Counted from the stretch's first letter, positions 12,496-25,815 are shown. The stretch: DNA of 64,000 nucleotides from Polydactylus sextarius (GCA_016801845.1 CM028910.1:17824629-17888628); one strand, 5' to 3'. The notes: generated from the letters alone by a model not told the origin. Translations and numbers: made by a program.

Positions 12496-15400
12496 CTGAA
12501 AGAAGCCAGATGCAGGCAGGATAATCACCCCCTAATAAGAGGCTATATTGAAAGCAGGCTGGCGATCGTACACTACAAGCTTGAAAGCCACATGCGCTGA
12601 CATACACACATGCATGTGCGTACACATGGGCAGCTGAATGCATATGCGCACAAACATAGTTGGGCAGGTGTAATTATAGTGCACGATGACACACTTCAGA
12701 AAGAAGCGATCACTCAAGATGTGTACACATGTGGACACGTGTATGAAAGCCAACACACTCACACGCACCTACAAACACAGACACACACACCAGACCCGGA
12801 TCCTTTTTCCTCCTTCTCTCTTTAGTCTTCTACCACCATCCTAGAAAAATGTTAGCATATGGCAAAAGATATCAATAATTTCATGATATATCAATTATCA
12901 ATTTAGAAAAAGACAGAACAGGATCCCGTGGGGGTTGTGTATGTTGGTGTCTGTTTTTGTGTGACCCTATGAAAGAATATGAGGCTAAGCATATAAACTG
13001 AAGCTCTACCCACACTCTTAAAATGGAGACTTTCATTGAACCTTTGGGGATTTTAAATGTTGCAACCAGAGAGACCCAAATAAACTTTTCTTGGGAAAGA
13101 GCTCTCTATAAAGGTTTTTTTTTGATATTTCATATCTTGATTTTCTTTTTTAGCTTCCAAAAAATTTCTACCACAGATTAGTTTTTCACTTAACAGTTGT
13201 GATATAGTTTTTCAACATTTTTGGTCTTGCTAAAGTATAAAATGTAATATTTTTCCTTCCTTTTCATCTGGGAACAACTTCTGCTAAAACACACACATTC
13301 AAAAAAAAAAAAAAAAAAAAAAGCCAAAGAACTCTTCCAACCACCAATCTTACATTTCTTCAGTAGAAAAATGGCGCAACATCAACCAGTGTTGGTGGAC
13401 AGCAGCCCAAAATGAAATCACTACCGTTTAAAAAAATGTGGCACTACTGTTGCCCACTGTTCCATGAATATTACAGCAATAAAAATACTTTTTCTTATGT
13501 GTCACTGCAGAAAATGGCTGTATGTGCAACTGTATGATACAGATTAGTAATATGCTATGCTGGTTAAGTGTTTGAGAGACACTGTTTTTTTTCAGTGTTA
13601 TTTACTTTGTTCAGTATTATGCAGATTCCCTTGATAATTTCCAGTTTTATTTGAATATTTCTTGGCTTTCTTTTCTCCTTTTTTGTCAACTGCATCTCCT
13701 TGTCTGTCTTCATCTTCTGCAATACACATCTTATCTTTCACCTTCACTTCATATACTCCTTTGTACTTTTAGCTTTTGTGGATTCATATGCATGTTTTGC
13801 ATTCATTTACAAGAGACAGGCTGCAACTGCTGCTATTTAATTAACGTGGAGGAGACTCATAAGAGGAGCAAAAGCATTGTTAGTCACAGTATGATGACAC
13901 AAAGTGGTGCAAAGATGGTGCACTGGGAAAGAATCAACAAACCACTGAAACAAAATTTCCTGTCTTTCAAGAATACATTACAATAATGTGTCAAAAAAAA
14001 ATCTAAATAAAAAAATTGGTTAAAATTCATTTTAAGCCAAAGTTCTAGGTCTTTAGCTTTTGCTTATATAAAGGTTCTAAGATTCGGGTTATGTTACACT
14101 CAAGAATTCACATTGCTACACCTACTACAATGAATGTTGTAACAGATACAGATGCAGTGAGATCCAAAGCAGTGAAACAACTGAAGTATGAAGAGCAGGA
14201 TTTTGAGGCTGACAAGGTGGATAAGTGAGGTCATGCAGGCATCACAATGATAAATGATTATTAGTTTCATTTATATTTTCTGTCTGCAAAAAATGTGAAA
14301 AGCAAATACAATCAATGCTGAGTTTCCATAATCAGCCTCCTTAATTTGTCTTTATATATATATGTGTGTGTGTGTGTGTGTATGTGCGTTATGTTGTAGC
14401 ACTAGACAGAAAAATCCATCTACACAAATGCAAAAGCCAACACAAAATTTGGAAGCCAACCATTCATCCTTTCATACATTCTCACTCACAACACAACCAT
14501 TAGTCCACGTACATATCACCTCCGTGGCTCAACACATTCTGTGTCCTGCTCTCACACCATCAGAGAGAGAATCTATATTCTCCTCTCTGTCTTTTGTTCA
14601 TTTGAGTAACTATGAGGAGCAGCAGCTGCAGCCACTCTCCATGCTTGTGCTCAGCCGGGGGAAGGCAATAGGTTTAGCAGGCGAGGAGGCGAGGCAGATT
14701 TATGGCGGTGGAGGTGACCTCTGGGGCCGTAACACAGTGATGGGTGAGTGGCTCTCAACGGTAAGCTACTGGCACTTGACAAAGTGCCCGAAGCAGAATG
14801 AATTTACTTCTCTTTTCCTCAATCATCAAGCAGCCACTGCCCTGACCCCCATCCTGACTGCTATAACAAGATCTCCCATCTCACAAGGGCCTGAAAAATT
14901 TACTGTCACATCTACTTTTCAATGAGCTCAAGTGAGCACTTCTTTCACCTTCAGCGGAGCAGGTGCCGGTGTGGAGGAGGGCTAACCTGCCCCGGTGCGT
15001 GTTTGTGCTTTAAGTGTTGTATGTGTGTAAAAGAGAGAAAGAGATAGAGAGAGAGAAGTAATGTACGTGGAAAAATTTGTGTATACACGCGTACACTGCT
15101 CCACTCACCTGCTCTCACTAACCATACATACACTCGGACCTTTTCTCATACACACACACTAATACACACTCACCTTTCAGCCTTTCAAAGTACTTAAAAA
15201 TGTACCATTAAAGAAACACAAACAAAAGCATGTGACAATGTGATCTTTTAAGCACAAAGACTTAAAAATCGTTTATGTTTGCACACAGGTACACACCCAA
15301 GGAGAGAATGAAGCTGCCAGGCAGGGACACAAAGGGCACTGCTATACGCATGTCAGTAGACACCTCTGCAGTTTATATTGGAAGTCAATCTACCTTATCA

Positions 15401-15928
15401 CATCCCTTATACACACGCACACACACATTGGCATATGCACCAGGCATTATGAAGTCTGCCTGTGTGTTTTCCAGCTTTCATCAGCTTGATGGCAGTAGAG
15501 TTAGACTTAATGATCCTGATATTTTTTTTATATCCAGACGATAAATCTTGATGCACACACATTTAAATTTCACCTTTCTTGCACTCTTGCCATTGAGGTG
15601 AAATCTCAGTGGATGTGACAGAGAGTAGACCAAACTAAAGACATATGCGAGTATTTCAGATAAATCAGCAATTGCAACAAATGAGACAGAATAGAACATA
15701 CAAACAGTTCACAAAATATGGTACTACAGGCCAATTAATAGTAAATGTAGTAGTCTGTAGATAATGTGATAGTTAAAAAGGTAGGATTAAAATATGTTTA
15801 AACAAATACTAAGAGAAATGGCAAAAAAAAAAAAAAAAAATTGGAAACTGTTCCTAATTCCTTGGTCAACTTGTTACAGGATAAAAATGCATGGACTACA
15901 CTTGGTGTAATGAGAGAACTAGTTCATT

Positions 15929-15962
<34 letters not shown>

Positions 15963-16650
15963 ATTCTACATGGTTTTTGTATTTGATACATTAAAATAAA
16001 ATACACGTGTAACACATTTTACTAAGGTTTTCCAAAGGCTCATGAAAACAACAGGCTTTAATTAATCAGTCAGTCACTAATCAGCTCAGTTTTTGTTGTA
16101 GACCGATCTGTTGCTGCCAGTGAAGCCAACAATGTGCCAAAAGTGACTTTAACATAAAATTATTTTGACTAAAAGAAATAAATTGTACTTCTGGCATTAC
16201 ATGAGCTTTCCCCCAGACATCTCCAGATATATTATACATTATAAAAAAAGCTCAGAAATTTCTCTTGTACGTTTCAAAAATCCTTGAGAAAAATCCTGTT
16301 GTTCTGTCATACTGTAAGAAAACAGCTACATAAATTACATGGTTTGTGCATCATATTAAATTACATTACTTAGTCTGCTGACTTTTTGAATCTTTGGCCA
16401 AGGAAACATACAGTCATAGTTGGCTTTTAATCCTGTCTCTTGTCTCAACAAACACTGATTTACAAGCAGCAGGAGGAGAAAAAAGAGAAAAGTCACTGGC
16501 AAAGTTTCCACTTGTTTAAATGTTTATTGCATCAAGTTCCCATGGATATAACTGTTTTGCTGCCAAATCAATAGGCTGTACATTAGACAAAGAAAGTTGG
16601 TTATGTCATTATTTCATTTTGTCAACTTCACTCTTTAAAATGTCATAACT
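12496..16650. other. unique noncoding DNA with poly-A runs
   Basis: No recognised exon. A 187-codon plus-strand open frame (14362-14925) starts inside a short (GT)n and has no family resemblance. A-runs at about 13303-13322, 15823-15840 and 15930-15960. Confidence 0.5.
15930..15960. repeat. poly-A run (A31)
   Basis: 31 consecutive A, 90 bp right of an A18 run at 15823-15840. It could be the tail of an old retrocopy, but the sequence to its left shows no recognisable gene or element. Confidence 0.95.
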
Positions 16651-16659
16651 AATTCAACC

Positions 16660-16925
16660 TCTTTTCTTTTACGGGCCACTCTTTTGCCTTCCCTATTCCA
16701 CTGGGATAATGTTATCATGATGAACCAATAAAAATCAATGATTAAGCATGTGTAATTTTCCAGAGACGATGTATTAAAATTTATTGTCTCTCGCTCTCTG
16801 GTGGGCCATCATATCAGCCCTGGAGCGGCAGACTCTGCGGGTTACAACTGAAAATAAAGAAGGGCATTAAAAGCTATTCAATAAGCCACTGTAAAATTGA
16901 TCAGGCTATAAAAGCTGCTCTGCTG
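16660..16925. promoter_or_regulatory. candidate conserved noncoding element
   Basis: Repeat-free island with ACCAATAAAAATCAATGATT, GTATTAAAATTTATTG, CAGCCCTGGAGCGGCAGACT and ATAAGCCACTGTAAAATTGA. The mix of Hox/Cdx-like AT words and GC-richer blocks resembles vertebrate enhancers. No coding signal. Confidence 0.3.
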
Positions 16926-16929
16926 CCAC

Positions 16930-19900
16930 TCCTCCCCTCCCGTCAAACCCCCTCCGATGAGAGGAACGCGGCTGCGGAGGGGAATGTATGGAGAAGTGAC
17001 TGAGAGGACAGAAAAAGGCAGACAGTGAGATGAGGAAGAGAAAAGGAGAAAAGAAAAAGGTTAGAAAAAGAAAAAAAGAGAGACGACAACAGCTGAGAGA
17101 GGTAGGAATTTTTAAGGACAAAGTGAGACAAGAATCAATAAATCCAGCTCCATATTCACTTTACTTCTCTCTCTCTTCAGTTCTTACCATGTGTGGCTAT
17201 AACCTGGATAAAACCCTGAAAACTGTATTACACCAGCCCAGTGAAAACCCAAGTATTTTGGGAAGCAGAGTACCCTGGACATTTTACCACTTCACTTCAG
17301 ATTGATAGTGTTCTTACAACCTCAAATGGCTTTACTTTCATCTAAAGCCTGACCTGCATAATATTCGTTTTGTTCTTTACACAATTATTGAATTAGTAGG
17401 TAGGTATTAGTAGATATTAGTGGCTTTATTTGGAGGATTGGTTGATGATTCACAGAGCAGAGAGAAAATGAGCTCATTAACAATAGCTAGGAGCATGGGT
17501 TGACTGTGTAACATCCATCTAACTCCTGTTGATATCATCTATTAATGACCAATGATCTCCATCAGCTTCAAAACTAGTCACATTTACATAGGCAAATAAC
17601 GCATTGATAAAATCTGAGACACTGGGTCACACACAAACTTCAAATTAAAAAAAGTGCCTATCTTAAATAATTTAAATAATGCTAGTATACTATCTAAATT
17701 ACTGCATCTTTGTTACAGAGAGATATATAGTCATTTTAAATGTCCTATGTATACTATATGTTACTGTAGCATCTGTGAGATTATTATGATAGTATCTTTC
17801 AAACACTAGGAGCTAAAGTTAGACATTTTGGCCAATTTAATGCAGCGATCTGATTCATAAACTGACTAGAAAGTTCTTCCACCATCAGACTAGAAGCTAA
17901 AAAAATGTGAACAATGGTAAAGTAGTAAAATATGAAACGCTATCTATAAGATATTAATACTAACCAAACTAACTGCATTAAGTCAAAAGAGAAAGTTCAT
18001 GTCTATAGAAATAATTTTCATGTGATCAGTCTCTCCCATCACAAACCAATTTAGGCCTTTTGAGAGCTACAGCTCAGATCAATGAAAAAGACAGATGTGC
18101 AAATTCTCCTACCAACTTCAATAACTGTGGAAAATTCTCAAGAAATGGGGAAAATACAACACAACAAGCCTGGTAGATTTATTCTTTGATAAACTATATA
18201 GACAGTATGTCACCTGGGCCTTTCTAATATTATCTCAAAAAAAGGAAAAAGAAAAAAAAAAAGTTACGAGAAATAAGAAAATTCCAGCGGCAAAGAGCGG
18301 TGCTGTCGGCTGGATCAGTGGAAGTGGCTCAGCAAACGGCGTTTTTCTTTTAACTTTCAATTCTCCTAAGCATGCGTGCTTCACAGCCCCTAGGGCTATT
18401 GCCTTTCTCAATCTGTCCCTGGAGAGGCAGGAGTTATGGTCCCTGTCGATTGAGGAGAAAGGGATGTTATTCCCCTGTCACCTCCTGGTCGCACCGCCAT
18501 CCTCCCTGCCCTGATCTACGGCCTAACCCCCCCCTTATCCCCTTCCTCACTCCCTCTTTCCCACTTTGCTTTGTCGTAAGCTGCCGACTATGTCGTTGCC
18601 ATGGGCTGTTGAGATGAGGACGAGGAAAAAATGTTCTGGGGAGGGTGGGGAGGGTGGGGTGGGGAGGTGAGAGGATGCTGATATTGGTTTAGAGGTGCTG
18701 TTGGCAGCCGCACGATGGTAGTAGTGGTGAATGCTTTTAGTAGTGTGTTTACACACATACAGAAAATTGGTCTTTGTGTGTGTGAGTATGTAAATGCAGT
18801 TGTACAAACAGTGAGTACATGCTTTAGTGAGTGATTTAGGATTAAGTATTTTATATGATCATGTTGTGCTGTAGCTTTAAACAATGTGTATTTGCGAAGA
18901 CGGGGTGGGGGTGGGTAGGGGGTGACAGTGGGAGCTGAGGGACCGGTACAATGAGACAGCTTGGCCCAGGGGAGGTGACCTGCCCCAGGGCACATGCAGG
19001 TCCTTGACTGACACCGTTGATAGGGGAGCAGTGACAGGGTTAAACATGAAAGGTTGTTAGACAACGGTAGTGTGTGATCAAAGGTGTGGTGATTGCTAAC
19101 TCAGTGTCACAGGAATCCCAATGGGTTTGATTTCATTATGAGTGGCTGATGGCTACAATGAAACTGTGTCAATCCAGAATAATAAAAAAAAAAAAAAAAA
19201 AAACAACCTTAAATTTCATGTCAATGTTGTCTTCCATTTCATATGAATATTTAATTCCTATTTAGACAACAGGAGAAGTAAAGTGAGCAAAATAAATAAA
19301 TAAATAAAACAGACAGACAGGATATTGTGGTGGGATTCAGGTCCAAACCAGCAGGTTTGCATGTGGCTCAAATTGGAAGCTTTAATGGCTGCAAAATCTC
19401 TGGATACAAACATAACCAATAACAATCCTTCACGAGAAAAAAAAAAACCTGTAATGGGATGTGTTGAAATCTGTCTGGACAAGTTTGCAAACACAATCCA
19501 ATATATTTCTGAGACATAAGTTTCATTTGTGGTTTCTAAAAAAAAACTTTTTTTTTTTTTTTTTTTAGAAAACATTTCCTGGTTTTGTTCACTGATTTCA
19601 CTGAATCTCTAGCTGAACACTGCAGGCTCCCCTTATACCACCAATAAACACCAGCACAGGAATCATACCTGACCATAAAACTTCCAGCTCCATTTCCATA
19701 CTGGTCAGTGTTTAGCCTCTTTTAGGTTCTATTGCACCTTAGGCAAATCCTGAGTTTGTGAGAGTCTCTCTGGGTGAAGGAATAAATAAATAAGCAGATA
19801 AATAGATGAATAACCCAGAGGAATGGGAGCCCATGCAGCTCAGCCATCCATCATATATCCTATTACCACGCAGTCAGCGGCACCTGCAATATGTATAATG

Positions 19901-20030
19901 CAGTCAACCTCTGTAAGCAGATACAAATTCAACTCTTTTCCTCCTCAATTTGTTATTTCTGACAACAACACAGCTTGTGCCTTGTTGTTTTGTTTGAATT
20001 ATGAATAGATTCCCTTCACCAGACTTTCGC
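16930..20030. other. noncoding DNA with G-rich stretches
   Basis: Purine-rich tract at about 17025-17085; G-rich clusters at 18638-18667 and 18900-18924; A-run at about 19184-19202 and T-run at about 19548-19566; an (AATA)n/(CAGA)n patch near 19290-19320. No coding exon recognised. Confidence 0.5.
18638..18667 (+). other. G-quadruplex-type motif
   Basis: GGGG-A-GGG-T-GGGG-A-GGG-T-GGGG pattern: at least four G3+ runs with one-base loops. A second G-rich cluster (GGGG-T-GGGGG-T-GGG-TA-GGGGG) follows about 240 bp downstream at 18900-18924. Confidence 0.7.
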
Positions 20031-20032
20031 CT

Positions 20033-20245
20033 GTGCGTGATAGCGTAGCACTGTTATGCAGAACAGCTGCGGAAAACAAATTCGAGAAGCCTGGTGCGCT
20101 TTGTAGCGGCTGGACGAATATGCATAAACAGTTGCGCTTAAAGCCACTTAAGAACAAGCAAATGGGCTCAATATGTCATCTTTGGATTTGTTTCATTGGG
20201 TGTGATGAATATGAAATGCCAGAACATAGTGCAAGTGCAGGAAAT
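20033..20245. promoter_or_regulatory. candidate conserved noncoding element (POU/E-box)
   Basis: Repeat-free island with ACAGCTGCGG (E-box), GAATATGCATAAAC (POU-like), GCGCTTAAAGCCACTTAAG and TGATGAATATGAAATG. No recognised protein in the open frame across it. Confidence 0.3.
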
Positions 20246-20714
20246 GCAGTTGTTTCAGTGTTTCAAATGATCTAGGAATGTTTTTGAGATTTTTCACACA
20301 ACAGTGAGAAATTGCTGTCAAGTGCTTTAACTGACAATTTAAACCTTTATCCCTGACACTAAGTCCTTTTACTAAAGAGAGAATAAAAAAAAAGGAAATG
20401 TACTGATGAAAAATGGGAACAGAAGAAAGACGAGAGGAAAGCGAGTGAGTAAATACAAATTAACAACCCAGATCCAAACGTACGAGAGAGAGGGTGAGAG
20501 AAACCAAGTGGGAGAGGAACAGGAATGTAAATACAGGGCAAACCGATAGCACATTTTGACCACTGCCTGTTTGTTTGGGTATTTACACTGTGAGACTACA
20601 ATCAAGTCCTCAAAGCTTCAGCCCACATGACAAGAGCCCATTTCAGGGCCACACATCTTCTAAACAGCCAAGCCAACAAGCCAAACCTCAATCCACATAC
20701 AGACACGCTCGCTC

Positions 20715-20749
20715 GCATGCACACACACACACACACACACGCGCGCGCA

Positions 20750-20780
<31 letters not shown>

Positions 20781-20802
20781 CGCGCACACACACACACACA
20801 CA
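20715..20802. repeat. (CA/CG)n alternating tract, Z-DNA-prone
   Basis: 66 bp of perfect purine-pyrimidine alternation (20715-20780), then one break and 22 bp more. CA units are interrupted by GCGCGC blocks, the sequence most favourable for Z-DNA. Confidence 0.95.
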
Positions 20803-20819
20803 GTCGTCGTATCCACTTA

Positions 20820-23580
20820 TTTGTCCATTACTTCAAAATACAAAAAGGGCAGGATAAGACGAGCTTTTGAGGAAGTGATGTTTTTGAGACTTGGCTGAAC
20901 TTTCAAGCCCTGTTTGGTTAGAGCAGATGTAGAATTAGTACACATCACATTGCATCAGTGAGACACTAAACACAAGCTGCTGCTCAGAGGCCAAGTACCT
21001 TTCTGTCACACCAACACAAACTCGCAGGCCTCACCTCCACCGTCTGTGATTCCACTGAGGTAATTATCAACATGATGTCAGTACCCACAGCAACAATGTT
21101 TTATCGTTAATCATCCTAAATAATTCTCCATATCTACAAATAATGGAGACCTTAAACGCAAGTCATAACTAATAAAAATAAATTTCTTTGTCTCGAGCAT
21201 ATGAATTTAAAGTTCTGCTTTTAAATTAAGCAGTAAAATGATTCATAGTTCACAACAGTTGTTGCAGGGTTCAAAACAGACATCAGACCACAAAGACTTT
21301 TTGTTTATGTCTCAATACAGTTATGCTTTGATTATAAGAAACATTATTTGTAGGATACTACAAAAGTGAATGCAGGACAAGGATATGAGCACTTGACACT
21401 CACTGTGCAAGACATACAGCTTACATTCAATCAGACATTCATCCACTGAAATTCCAGTCTTTGAAATACGAACACATTTCTGCCACAATAGCATGCAAAT
21501 GAGCAAAAACCACATACACGAGACAAAGAGAAAGGTCAAGCAGCAGGTACTGAACAGCTACTGCCAATTTTTTTTTTTTTTTTTTTTTTCAAAGCAAGAA
21601 TCTGTAAATGACTATTACTCCAAATTCCCACAAGGCCGTGTTCATCTCAAAAATCACTCAAAGAGGGTGGCTTCACACCTGCTGACATTGCTGTTGTGAT
21701 ATAAGGTAACACTTAATTTGAGATGTTAGTTGTTATAGAATTGTGCTGCAACTAATTCTTACTATGACACTTGATGTCTGGACTATTGCACAGCTCTGTC
21801 TCAGCACATGGTCCAAAGGGGTGGACTAGCAAATAGAGACTGATTCATCAGCAAGCACCCAGATGAAATTGTTGCTAACATGCTGTCATTCCACACGGGG
21901 ATATTACATTTTTTTTTATATTTTTTGAGCAAGTGATTCTGTTGCATGTCAATGAACTGAGCTAAACATGCATGACAGGTGATGGTGAGTGGGTGGAGGG
22001 AGGTAAGGGGGAGTCAACCCCGCGGTCAAAGAAGGACCTGTGTCTGTAATCTGTAGAAGATGCATGCAACAGACCGCCACACTGCTTTATCTGCAAGGCC
22101 CCTAATTGTGAAGGATACAGAGGAACACATGGAAAAGCGGAAGGGGAAGGGGTGTCAGATGTCAGCAGTGTGCAGGCATATGGTTCCTACAAGTTCCGTT
22201 ACATAAACTGAGAATGACACCAGAAATCAGGTCTGCTGTATAATGTACCTTTCTTTCATTACAGTTGCTTGGTAAAACAGGTGATTGCAATGAGTCACAG
22301 GCAGACCACTGATCAACTGCTTAATTTATTGTTGCACCTGTCACTGCTTAAAATGTTAAACTCCTGGCTAAACTCTCTAAAAATGATTGTGACCCACACC
22401 TTTAGGGAAGACATTAAGGACAACTGTCATGACAATTGCACGATCACCATCAAATATTTACATTAACTGGACCAAAAACACCAGATCAAACCCTTCTTTA
22501 ATCACAATATATACCTACAGTCCAGTCAGACACTCTTTAAAGCAAAGTTGACCCCCAGGAAAAACTCAACAAACTTTTGAATAAAAAACACAAACCATAA
22601 AAGAAAGATAACTACTTGGCCGTCTATACTCTTTGGGAAGAAGCCTTTAATAAAGCAAGAAGATGATGTGAGGTAACACCGGTGACCAAGCATATTATTC
22701 GTGTTTAAAAGGGCTCGCAACCTTCAACTCAGCCATTGTGTGGGGCCATCTCATCAGGAATGCAACACTCATGCACATACTCAAACACCCACACAACCCC
22801 TTTCAATTCAAATCCCACCACACTTCAACCCCTATTCCTCTATTATTCCTTCATTATAAACTTGTCCTTCTCTTGTGCTCACAGCAAATACTGTATGTGC
22901 TTTACTTTGTTCATATGTTTTGCCATGTACTTTCAACATATCCTGCCGTCTGCCTTGGAAGTTTGCACCAACCAACTTGAATAAACAGAGAGATGGAAAA
23001 GACTTAAAGGTATTAAAAGCAGAGCACTCTCCTGCTGCACACATATACACACATACACATACGCCCTGCCAAGTAGGGGTGGACCTTGTATATGCAAGAT
23101 ACCACTATCACTTAGGAGATGCTGCAGTTATTGTTAGCAAGAATGGGGCCCATCTGTTTGCTTGTTGCATGTGCTTTATGGTGAGAAGACACTTTGTGAG
23201 TTTTTAAAAGGGAATACCTTTAATTTTGAGTCATACAAATTCCCCAAAAGCAATTCTGATTTTTGTTTTAATGTTATTGTTTTATATAAAATATGAGAAA
23301 CACCTAAATAATTTTAATGTACTGCACTTCTTGTGCGTAAACATTCGATCTAATATAGTACAATCAATGCCTAAGGTTTTTCTGAGCTTCTAAAACTCTC
23401 CACAAAACATTTATTTCCTACATCTCTCTCTAAAGTCTGTGTCTTTAACAGTGATACACCATCATGTGCATGTATCAACCTTTCACAGCATCACACACGT
23501 TTACATACATGCTTGCTCATGGCCTAGTATGAAAACTCAGTAGTATAAGCGTATAGTCAGGTAAGTAGGATTCATCATAA
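20820..23580. other. unique noncoding DNA
   Basis: AT-rich; T-run at about 21569-21589. No exon, recognised mobile element or convincing regulatory cluster seen. Confidence 0.5.
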
Positions 23581-23589
23581 TGATTAGTT

Positions 23590-24010
23590 ACAGTCCATTG
23601 AGAGTGCATGTTTGCCTGCTTGGGTCCGAGCTGCAAAATAATATGCATAAAGTAGCATTAGTTTGTACTGTATGAGCTCTTCTCCCTGTTTCTAGCACTC
23701 AATCACACTGAACCGATCACATTTGCATGTTGCAGCATTGAGTCTGAAGCAGATTGGTGGGGCAGCAAATGGACTGAATAATATCATCTGACAATCAATT
23801 ATTTCTGCAATCGTGTTAGCGCAAAAACATTATTTTTGCTGCCGGGTTTGATTTGTCAGGTTGCGATGGAGGTTCAGTCATGTAAATGTGATGCAGGGAT
23901 TGCTTTAACAACTGCGCGCTGAGTGAATGGACAAGACAGTAATAGTGTCAGGGACCATGCAAATCACCTGCAAAGGAAACGCTGTAAATCACAGTGTGAA
24001 AGGCGCATAG
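23590..24010. promoter_or_regulatory. candidate conserved noncoding element (octamer/homeodomain)
   Basis: Repeat-free island containing AATATGCATAAAG, the perfect octamer ATTTGCAT, ACAATCAATTATTTCTGC, GCAAAAACATTATTTTTGC and TGTAAATGTGATGC. Density of POU, homeodomain and forkhead-like words is high. Confidence 0.38.
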
Positions 24011-24019
24011 AGCGGCAAC

Positions 24020-25658
24020 AAGCAGCAATAACACATGGTGCGTGTACTATTCAAATGTGAATGTCATTATTGTACAAGTCATAAACCATTACCATGATGG
24101 TATTTACAAGATTGAGATGCTGGGCATTATGTGTTATTTAAGTGTTCTTTCTTACTGTAAATCAATTAAATAAACAATTAACAACAACATGCTGAAAATT
24201 GACTGAGACAATATGATGAGTGACACTAAAATCGGCTTTAAGTAACAGGATGAAACCAGGGATCAAGCTCTCCCTCTTTTCCTCCTCTGCCTTGAAACTG
24301 GTGTCTCCAATCTTCTCCACAACCAAATGACTCTTAACTCAGCTGAGTGCAGCATGGGTCAGGCAGCTAGACTGAAGCCGGGGTGTCTGGTTAGTGTTAA
24401 AGTTTAACAGGATATTTCAGATGTCTGATTTCACTCATATACCAGAGGGGAAACAGTGGGGAAAATATACAGTACATATACACAGTATGTACACCTAGAG
24501 CATGATTCATTGTGTATATGTGTGTGTGTGTGTATATACAGGAGTCAAAATATGAGATGTAATATATATATATTACATCTAATATTTTGTATAGCCTCTG
24601 TAGTGTTAAAAGTGGTTTAAGAAAGTGTAAGAAAGAATGTGAAAATATAACTTGATGCATTTCTTTATTATAAATTAATGGTGAAATGATTTGAATTAGA
24701 AAATTTTAATTCATCAATAAGTTAAATCATTATGTATGTAAATGTCTGTATCTTTTTATCGAAGTAACACTTTATTTGACACATTTTCCTTGGGCCCGTT
24801 AAGTTCTTTATGAAGATAAATTAGGTGCATTCTACTGAGTCTGCCTCCCACATATTCACAAATGTTAAACATGTTCTCCTAACACTTGTTAATATTACTG
24901 AATTTGTCAGTGAAAAGCCGTAGACGTATTTGCGAGATTCAAATTGTACAGTGAAAATTGAAATTCTCAACTGGGATCAAATGTCCCCAATTACACCCTG
25001 AAGGAAAATGACACTTCTAAAGTGAATATTTCAAAAAGCAAGGCTACAGACACTGTCCTCTCAAAGATACATGAAGAAAAAGGGTGCACAACCCACCAAA
25101 TATTTCATTTATTCTTATATAGTCAGATTTCACCTTTCATTCTAATTAGAAAAAAAAACACACAATGGGTGGCCTTCCTTGTTCTTTTTAAGTGATGCTG
25201 AATTGGTTGTGCTTTTTGAGGAGCAAGGTCAGAAGAGATTTCAAATTAGCATGCAATCTTGTGACTGTCATTTATGTTCAGTTCCACAGACTGCTGGCTC
25301 AAATCCTCTGATCAACTAAGAAAAACTGTATGTGAGAGGTCAATTGATGCCCTCCCCTCCATTAATACTTAATACTCTTGTGGCCCTGATCACCAAAGCC
25401 CCATTCATTCACGTTTTCCAGAGGTCTAGACGTCGTAATCGCCTTATTCTAGTGATGGCATTTTTTACTTATATACCACTTTGGATCAGAGCACAGATGT
25501 TTTTAAAGAATACTGGATCTGATGATGGCAGCACATTAATTCCTCTGAATGCTATTCACCCAGTGTATATACTGATTAATGTTTTAAGGGTTCTGCATTA
25601 GTAGTCCAAACATATACATCTTGATTTTGTAGTGTATGATCTTGGTGTGACAACTTAC
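24020..25658. other. adgrd2: adgrd2 last intron or 3' flank
   Basis: Downstream of the last confident exon in the direction of transcription, so intronic if another coding exon follows. Contains a (GT)n/(TA)n patch near 24520-24540 and a 26-bp perfect palindrome at 24555-24580. Otherwise AT-rich without structure. Confidence 0.5.
24555..24580. repeat. 26-bp perfect palindrome
   Basis: AGATGTAATATAT followed directly by its exact complement ATATATTACATCT; zero-length spacer, AT-rich, able to extrude a cruciform. Confidence 0.95.
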
Positions 25659-25815
25659 CTTTGGTTCCTTCCTCTTCTGTCTCCAGACCTGCTGTGTTGC
25701 TACAAGTGTAACTTGGGGTGGTAGACTCCTCCTCTTCACTTGGGGCCGTTCCAAGTGGGAAACTGACGGGACGAGAGCTTGTGACTGAGCTGGATGGTCG
25801 GGAACTGGCACAGTT
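25659..25815 (-). CDS. adgrd2: adgrd2 exon N: Ser-rich acidic cytoplasmic tail
   Basis: A 157-nt exon (acceptor TTCTCAG, donor AAG/GTAAGT), residues 459-510: NCASSRPSSSVTSSRPVS, then an acidic EEEE run and a Ser/Thr-rich end. It is open in the frame set by exon M and has no stop before the donor, ending in phase 1. The clusters of Ser/Thr next to Arg and acidic residues look like a phosphorylation-regulated tail; kinase or arrestin use is inference. A further exon must carry the stop codon. Confidence 0.82.

Noticed and set aside
14362..14925. 187-codon plus-strand open frame
   Set aside because: Begins inside a (GT)n, has no recognisable domain or splice context, and one frame of this size is not surprising in 128 kb of double-strand sequence.
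15823..15960. A18 and A31 runs as tails of a processed pseudogene
   Set aside because: No gene-like sequence precedes either run and no target duplication is visible.
18547..18625. Minus-strand segment with a CAACAG acceptor and short frame AHGNDIVGSLRQ to a stop
   Set aside because: The phase fits exon N, but the acceptor has a weak pyrimidine tract and the 20-codon frame is too short to support; kept only as an alternative to the 12495 candidate.
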